Shown here: positions 57,518-64,000 of the stretch, piece after piece
How the letters are laid out: the number at the start of each line of letters is the position of its first letter
How positions within the stretch are numbered: the first letter of the stretch is position 1
From: Glandiceps talaboti
Taxonomy: Eukaryota; Hemichordata; Enteropneusta; Spengelidae
Reading direction: 5' to 3'
DNA: 64,000 nucleotides
Assembly (NCBI RefSeq): GCF_964340395.1
Contig: NC_135568.1
Coordinates: 13,573,776-13,637,775, forward strand
The notes under the pieces: generated by a model
The model's database searches: none
Seen by the model: the letters and a program-made list of their open reading frames with translations, nothing else
What the model was told of the DNA's origin: nothing
Made by a program: the position numbers and the translations under genes

Positions 57518-59660
57518 GTAACGTTTTATCAAATAATCATTTTTTTACAGACAGAAAAGAGGAAACGTATGCCGTGATATGTAATACTGGCGACACGTTG
57601 CTTGTCACATGGTTGTATACCACAGAATAACAACAAACAGCTTTGACAATTGTCCAAACATAGTATGCAAAGGTTGATAGAATTTAAATAAACGTAACAT
57701 AAAACATTTTGAATTTTTAAATGTCATTTTAAAAAAATTAAAATCCTTTGCAGTGACACGAACTACATAGATACACACAGATTTTAAGCCTATTGTGGTC
57801 AATGCGGAAGTACAGCGCAGATGTTACTATATTAAATATGGGTATTTACTTTTAGATTCGACCCTGCAGGTCTGTATAGTATCACCGGTAATATAGGTAT
57901 ACATTTCAAAATTAAGACATGATGATGGATGTGTATTAAGTTTTGAGAAATCGATTATTATGTCATTATTTAATAATTTATCAAAGTAATACGTATGTTG
58001 AAGAATAATCAACATGTTTCGACAGAAACAATAACAGATATAACATTTTGTTATTCATTTATTACTACCAAACCAAAGTGACTATAGCGTTTCAATCAGG
58101 CGGTATTTATTACATCTCACACAACATTTTTTTTGCTACAAATTACACAAGCAAACTACAGGCACTGATAGTAAACACGCACATGAATGTTACATTTTAT
58201 CTCACTGTGAACACAAATAAACAGTTCTGTGTTTGAATCTTCCTTATTTCATCCGACAGTGATGTTGATTTGTGTTCACAGTGGGGTAAAATGTACCATT
58301 TTGTATGCTTGAGCGCTATCAGAGTCTGTATTTTGTGTTTATGCAATTTGTAACAAAAATGTTGTGAAAGGTGTAAAAAATTGTGTTGCCTAATTGAAAC
58401 TGTATAGCCACTCAGATTTGCTAGTATATATGTATATTTTATATTTGACATCATGTCATTTGGGAATGGTATTTACAGCCACGACCACTGTCCTGTCTAA
58501 AGTACACTCTGCACAGCCGTTGATTTTTTCCGCCTTTGAAAACACTGCTCAGTGAGAATTTGGTTACAGTGCCTGGTTATGAGTCTTTAGTAATTGTGTG
58601 AGTAAGCTTATGTCAGATTACGGCAACATATTGTTTTGACTAAAGTGATAATCAATCATGGGTACTAGACATAACACTATACAAGAAACAGTTGGCTATA
58701 TTCATTCTTAGAAGTCAACCTCTGTCGACCTCAACATATCAACCAATAGCAACGTTTACCAACCTGTGCTAACACTCCAAATATACTGGGTTTTTCTATC
58801 TTAAAATCGAGAAATCCCTATTTTTTTAAAATATATTTTATTTGAAATTAAGCATTTTCGCGCTTCACCCTCCTGTTGTTTGTTTATGATTGGTTGATGG
58901 CAATATTCTCTGTCCTCACAATATACCTTAGCAAATACTTCAGATGATTAAGGCTGTCTCCCTGAGAATAATTCGAGCCGAAAAATTGTTGAAATAAAAT
59001 TATGAATACATGTATTTATAAATCGTGGACGAAAGATCACATTGAGCTCCGATTGCTGTTTCGTTCCACTTTATGGGTATGTACAACTGAGAGGGCTCAC
59101 TTGCTAGTATTCTGTTTAAAAGAAGAAAACTTCTTACTGAGAGCAGTTGAACAACAGGCTCCGCCCAGTGTCTACACACTGATGTGCTAACACGGCATGG
59201 TTGCTACATTGTTGCATATCAAGTTATTGTATGCACCCCCCCCCCGAGTGACAGTTTTGACACTGTCAATAATCAAACCAGCCAAAAATTGGCTAGATCT
59301 AAATTTAGATAGATCTCTCATGTCAAACCCATAACATATAGACACTGTTGTGTCTATAATGAAATCTTGATCGATTAAACCATGTCTATTATTGTTACAT
59401 TGTAACTTTCTGTCTATAACACATACATTTATCACTGACAACATGTTACAAATATTTTCAAGGGCAATTCACCAAGTGGCATAGTCAAAGAAATAATGAA
59501 GTCATTAGTCCAATTATATTAAGTGATGTGCATTGAATACAACAGAGATATTGGGTGTACTTGGGAAAGCAATGATGAACACAAACGTAGGTTACATACA
59601 TACATATATATATACAGACAGACAGACAGACAGACTGACTGACAGACTTACTTACTGACT

Positions 59661-59707
<47 letters not shown>

Positions 59708-62121
59708 TGACTCATTGACTGACTGGCTGGTTGGTTGGCATGCTGGTTGGCTGACTGGCTGGCTTATTGGCTGACTAACTGACTGATCTAACCAAAATCA
59801 ACACTCTTGATCAATACACTCGATATTTGTCAATTTTTTTGAACCCACACATATCATGTATCCTTTGTAAAAGAATAATCATTCATTCAAATCGGCAGGA
59901 TTGTACTTATTGATCAGTTTTACTTGCGCCCTTCGCACTCCTTCATAATCAAAACTTATCTATCAACACATGACAATTAAAAGATCCCTTAAATTCAAAT
60001 AAAGTAGATAGAGGCAAAGAATCAGACACTGGAATACAGCTCATCATAATCGTTGCATTACCATGATTTATTAACAGTCATTCAAACACCACAAAGTCGT
60101 CCATGTGAGACCAGCCACTTAGTTTAATCCTTTAGCATGTCAATGGTAATGCATACTAATGAGGCTAATTTGCATAATACGCATAGCAAGATTATAGTGG
60201 TTATTATGGATATCAATGATCTTTTCGACTTTTTACGGTGAAAAATTATAGGCCATGCATACTTAAAATAATTCTTGTTTGTTTTCTTTTTTCAAGACTG
60301 GATAAGTATTTAGCCTGTAGTGAAAATTGTACTGTACGATTTTTTTTATCAAGTTTATTTGAAAACAGCATTATTATCACCATGTCACATTCAATAGAAC
60401 AACAAAATAAAAACTTTTTATACTTTTCAAAGAAATTGTGGTAAAAAGTGGTAATTTGTTTGTGCTCTGAAGTCGTGTACCAAACTATTACGTAAGGAAC
60501 AACACTCGGAACAGATGTGTAAGTGTTTGGATTTGGAACTATTCGGGTTATCAAGGTTACCAAGCTGTTTCTTACTAATATGTATGTATCTTCTCAATAC
60601 AGGAACAATTTGGAGATGAGGAAACTCAGACTTTTCAAGATGAACTAGAAGAGAAGACAACCGATTTTGACGATGTTGCTGACACCGAAATGACAGGCAA
60701 ACTCTTGGACGATGAGTTGAACGAGTGGTTTGGCATAACGACAACAACAGGGGTATATATGCTAATAATGGCATAATTATACAAATCTGGGTTTAAAGAT
60801 CTCTTAGTTTTTCTCTGTTCACTACCAATTTCCCAAAGTACTGAATGAGGGAAGGAAGGAAGGAGGGAGGGAGCAAGGAGGGAAGAGAGTAGGAAACTAA
60901 GGAACCAACTAAAATATTATAAATTTCCTTATAATTGAAATGAATTATTGAGTCAACTTATTTTAGGAATGGGCTAATATTTCGTAAAAGGACACCGTAT
61001 TACGTGGCTTCTATTTTTAATGAGATATTTTGCATGATTAATTATTTGTTTTGCAATTAGATAATATCTTAAGAATACAAACAGTAAATTTATTTCATAT
61101 AATTTGAAACATAGATTGATGATAGTGTCCTATAAAGCTTCAATGTTGACGCACCTTTTAGGGTTAATGAGTCATTTTTGGTTCATACTATATCTTAAGA
61201 ATGCAGGCTTTTGCATTTCGTACAATTGGAAACATAGCTTGGTGATAACGAAACACAATGTTCTATACAGCTTGTGGGCATAGCTTTTAAATTAGTGAGT
61301 CATTTACATAATTATTGACTTTAAAAAGATTCTTTTAAAGAGGATATAGTGATGACATCATGATATATGTTCTACAGACATGATGGTCATCCCTGCATAA
61401 TATCTTAATCATTTGCTTAATTAGTGACAAATACCAACTTTGGGATATATCACGTAAGGTAGTTCAGAGGTATACACAACATAGAGGCTATAGTAATGAC
61501 ACCATTATATAATTACATTCTACAATTGCAAATATGATAGGCCCTATTTGCATATTATACTAATTTGCATAACACATTATGTTTACTAATTAGGAAAGAT
61601 TAATATTATTAGCTTTGGATTTAGAATTAATTATGTTGGTCATATTGCCTTCATGGCAATGCAGTTAATATTGATTATGATTTCTAAGCAGTAAAATTTT
61701 ATCTTCGGATTCTATCGAGAGGGGGCGCTGTATTCATTCTGTCACACTTTAATGGTATTGCAATTTCATGTATAGACAAATCATGTGTCCAAACAACAAT
61801 CACAACTTCATGATGCTCTTTTATCCTCACTGAAGACATTCAGTTTGCATCTGGTTAAGTCTTCTTCTTTTCAAGGAACCTGTATCAACTGTAGTTACAG
61901 ACTACGATGGCATTGAGCATGATGACTATGGAGATGAGAAAACCACCACAGTCGTGGACACTACCATCGCATCGACCACAGTGATGACGTCATCGATGAC
62001 GACAACCGAAGCAACAACAACTGTTACAATGCCCTTTGAGATAACAACCGTGGCAACGTCAACGGGAGACGACTTCACAGATACCTATGTTAATGAAGAT
62101 GAACCAAGTAGTATTCAAGAG
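57227..62121 (+). CDS. Unidentified single-pass membrane protein with acidic and Thr-rich stem (N-terminal part)
   Basis: Three exons (57227-57517, 60603-60752, 61876-62121), all phase 0 with GT/AG borders, give 229 residues and continue beyond the window. Layout: basic N terminus MAFPLRRTRRLVQYG; hydrophobic helix at about residues 17-37 (RIFVFLIVVTGIATLIG), which with the preceding arginines predicts a cytosolic N terminus and type II signal anchor; a charged, possibly coiled segment with ELSEKRLNDLISKAKEE; an acidic second exon (QTFQDELEEKTTDFDDVADT); and a Thr-rich third exon (STTVMTSSMTTTEATTTVTM) likely to be O-glycosylated. This plan is common in Golgi glycosyl- or sulfotransferases and some adhesion proteins. 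The functional domain is not in view, so I assign no function. Confidence 0.75.
58083..58407. mobile_element. Palindromic MITE in intron 1 of the membrane-protein gene
   Basis: Left end tatagcgtttcaatcaggc pairs with right end gcctaattgaaactgtata. Inner arms pair imperfectly through ctcactgtgaacacaaat and atttgtgttcacagtggg around a centre near 58235. About 325 bp, no ORF, TA-rich edges. Divergence between arms shows it is old. Confidence 0.8.
59614..59790. repeat. (CAGA)n / (CTGA)n / (TTGG)n compound microsatellite
   Basis: CAGA units followed by CTGA and GGTTGG-like variants. It produces a Cys/Leu/Ser/Val frame on the minus strand that is not a gene. Lies in intron 1 of the membrane-protein gene. 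Confidence 0.92.
60603..60752 (+). CDS. Exon 2 of the membrane protein: acidic stem
   Basis: Acceptor tatcttctcaatacag, donor gtatat. Fifty codons beginning EQFGDEETQTFQDELEEKTT and ending DDELNEWFGITTTTG. Strongly acidic. Phase 0 both sides, so it could be skipped in frame. Confidence 0.75.
60985..61570. repeat. Diverged ~130-bp repeats in intron 2 of the membrane-protein gene
   Basis: atatcttaagaatgcaggct, ttgaaacatagcttggtgat, tgttctatacagctt and ttaatgagtcattt recur about four times with heavy divergence. Confidence 0.6.
61876..62121 (+). CDS. Exon 3 of the membrane protein: Thr-rich stem
   Basis: Acceptor cttcttcttttcaag, donor gtatgt. 82 codons beginning EPVSTVVTDYDGIEHDDYGD, then a Thr/Ser-rich mucin-like run, then acidic DDFTDTYVNEDEPSSIQE. 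YDG and DYGD could be tyrosine-sulfation-type acidic sites (inference). Phase 0 both sides. The next exon must lie beyond 64000 or be too short to see. Confidence 0.75.
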
Positions 62122-62353
62122 GTATGTACAAAACTTTGAAAATTCCTGATACAGTACAAAGCGTAAGGCCAGTGTAGGAAATGAAACGCCATGATTTTCA
62201 CAAGAAAGATCTCATAAATTCAAGTAGTTTTTTTTTCAGTTTTCTTACTTTCTGTTTATCAAAATTAGATCGACCCTAGATGCTTTGAATAAAACAATGA
62301 AACAACGCCCTCTATGGCTGTATCAAAAAATAACATGTCATTAATGCGCTAAC

Positions 62354-62438
62354 CTGGGTTGCCCAGACTCTCGCCGTTGAGGACATGCCCCCAAAGGCGA
62401 GATTCTGGGTGATGCCCTCAACGGCGAGAGTAACCCAG
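62354..62438. repeat. GC-rich hairpin
   Basis: ACTCTCGCCGTTGAGG at 62367-62382 is perfectly complementary to CCTCAACGGCGAGAGT at 62416-62431. An outer CTGGGTT / AACCCAG pair extends it. GC-rich in an AT-rich setting, 250 bp after exon 61876-62121. A small foldback transposon relic or structured RNA are both possible. Confidence 0.75.
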
Positions 62439-62623
62439 ACTTGTACTAATGACTGTAATGACTGTGAGACTGATAGTAAGATGGTGATGTATCTGGGTGA
62501 AAATGATTTTATATCGCTGTCATGAAGTTTTGTACTTTGATAAATCATAATGGTTTATCATTCTATCAGTCTGATTTTAATTGCCATTTCTACATTATAT
62601 TTCAAATTCTCCCCAATAACATA

Positions 62624-62975
62624 TTAAAGTGGCCATATGGATGACGATTGGGTATTTATTTTGGATTTTTAATTTATAAAACTATTTTATCGTAGCTTCC
62701 TACTTGAAAAACCAACATGACACAACATATACCAAGTCCGTGTTTGTAGTTCAATGAACTGCAAAAGCATAATAAATGTGTAAAATGTTTGTTATTGTAC
62801 GTAATAACAAACATTTTCATATATTTTTTTGCTTTTTGCATGTACTAAATGACAAAGACAGACTTAGACAATGTTGTTTCAAATTGACTTTTCAAGTAGG
62901 ATTCCATGATAAAATTGTTTCATAAATTCAAAATTCAAAATAAATACCCAATCCTCATCCATATGGCCACTTTAA
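62624..62975. mobile_element. Palindromic MITE, TTAA-flanked family, copy 3
   Basis: The best-preserved copy: TTAAAGTGGCCATATGGATG at the left and CATCCATATGGCCACTTTAA at the right, with a central hairpin around gtaataacaaacatttt. It lies within or just after the intron following exon 61876-62121 of the membrane-protein gene. No coding capacity. Confidence 0.88.
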
Positions 62976-64000
62976 AACCTGCAGAATAGTTAAAACAATT
63001 CAATATGTAATAAAATAACCCTTGTCTCATATAAATGCACAGTGATCCCACTGGATCCCACTAAAATAAAAAAAATAATTCAATCATTCTTTCATTGCTA
63101 TGGAAACGATTATTTTTGAAATCATAAAACCAATTTGTGTGCCCTCAAAATTTCATTAGATGGAAATATATTTTTGAATGAATATAATTTTACTCACTGT
63201 GATATCTAACAAGCTGTGTTGACCGAAACATTAAATTTACGCACAGCTGGACTGAAATCCGTCAAAATTAGACAAACCATCTCGTCAAATGATAATCGGA
63301 TCTAAATTTACAACGTAGAAAACGTTTCATTGCACGGATTATAGATAATATGAAGCTCCGATATTTGTCACACAGATGTGGCGATTTGTAGACTTAAGTA
63401 CCATTATTGCCTTTTGTTTGTTTGTTTTTCCTCCAGTATAATTTTCCATAAGCATTAATGCAAGTTCACTTGCCCAGTCACAATCGTGATTTGCTTTACA
63501 CAGTCGTGGACATTTTCAGATTGTAAACATCCTTGTTTTGTATTTGCTTTAATTGTCCATCGCAAAATTCACCAAATTCGTGTGTCCGCCAACCTGTAGC
63601 CTGCTAAACACCCAGTAGCTATTTTTCAGCCTTGACTATTACAGTGAATTTCAAAATACCATGCAGCTTTTCTGTTTGATACAACCACGCAGAAACCAAC
63701 ACAAATCTGGTGTGGCACATGCCACACTTCAATAGCAAGATCACATTTAGTCTAAATGAAATATACCATTTAAATGTATTGTAACTCCATGCAGACATTC
63801 GGGCGCCAATGTTTTGTTTGTATCAAACATCCAATGAAGGGCGCGTAAATGTCCTTTGTGGTGTTCACTTGATGTCTGTATGTTGGCATGTGTAGTTCAT
63901 TTCACTTTAGACAAAATGTAGCAAGAAACTGTATTCATTTAATCTTGCTATCATAAAGTGTAGCATGTTCGGTTTGTTGTTGGTGTCTGCATGGTTGTAT
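62976..64000. other. Probable intron of the membrane-protein gene, no feature seen
   Basis: AT-rich sequence after the third MITE copy. No exon with a matching phase-0 acceptor recognised before the window ends. Confidence 0.45.

Overview
This window is nuclear DNA from a multicellular animal: AT-rich, intron-rich, and dense in SINE, LINE and MITE debris, microsatellites and minisatellites, with coding sequence confined to short exons bounded by GT/AG. Frequent tacatgta-type words, the repeat style and the vertebrate-like protein sequence suggest a marine invertebrate (non-vertebrate deuterostome or lophotrochozoan). I cannot name the species. No bacterial, phage or CRISPR content is present.

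The main gene is a plus-strand trafficking kinesin-binding protein (TRAK/Milton family), the mitochondrial adaptor for kinesin-1 and dynein-dynactin. I could place 13 recognisable coding exons from 40326 to the stop codon at 51476, plus an 11-codon candidate microexon (48649-48681) encoding an arginine cluster. All junction phases agree. The exon at 40326 begins in phase 1 exactly at the LCAERV junction, where vertebrate TRAK1 uses alternative first exons. Three upstream ATG-containing candidates (22801-22897, 31037-31187, 39148-39271) all end in phase 1 at a GT donor and could each supply an N terminus. With the 31037 exon and the microexon the model is 821 codons plus stop, fully in frame.

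A second plus-strand gene starts at 57227 and runs off the right edge. Three phase-0 exons (57227-57517, 60603-60752, 61876-62121) encode the N terminus of a single-pass, probably type II membrane protein, with an acidic then threonine-rich (mucin-like) stem. Its catalytic or ligand domain lies outside the window, so the function is unknown.

From 1 to about 31000 I recognise no host gene. It holds a 5'-truncated LINE ending (1726-2009), a 44-bp minisatellite (2427-3559), several diverged repeat fields (5180-6120, 9540-11530), a SINE relic (6140-6385), a 60-bp minisatellite that appears to be an amplified SINE promoter head (12098-12850), a 45-bp minisatellite (15100-15390) and a ~230-bp satellite (18180-20480). 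Three copies of one palindromic TTAA-flanked MITE family lie at 1051, 43930 and 62624. Other foldback elements sit in introns, including a perfect 75-bp palindrome (41734-41808) and a 265-bp GC-rich MITE inside a TATG microsatellite (42491-42755).

The most interesting points are the alternative-promoter architecture of TRAK with octamer (POU) motifs upstream of two candidate first exons, the arginine microexon, the SINE-head minisatellite, the shared LINE/SINE tail, and the unidentified stem-type membrane protein. I found no convincing novel multi-gene system.
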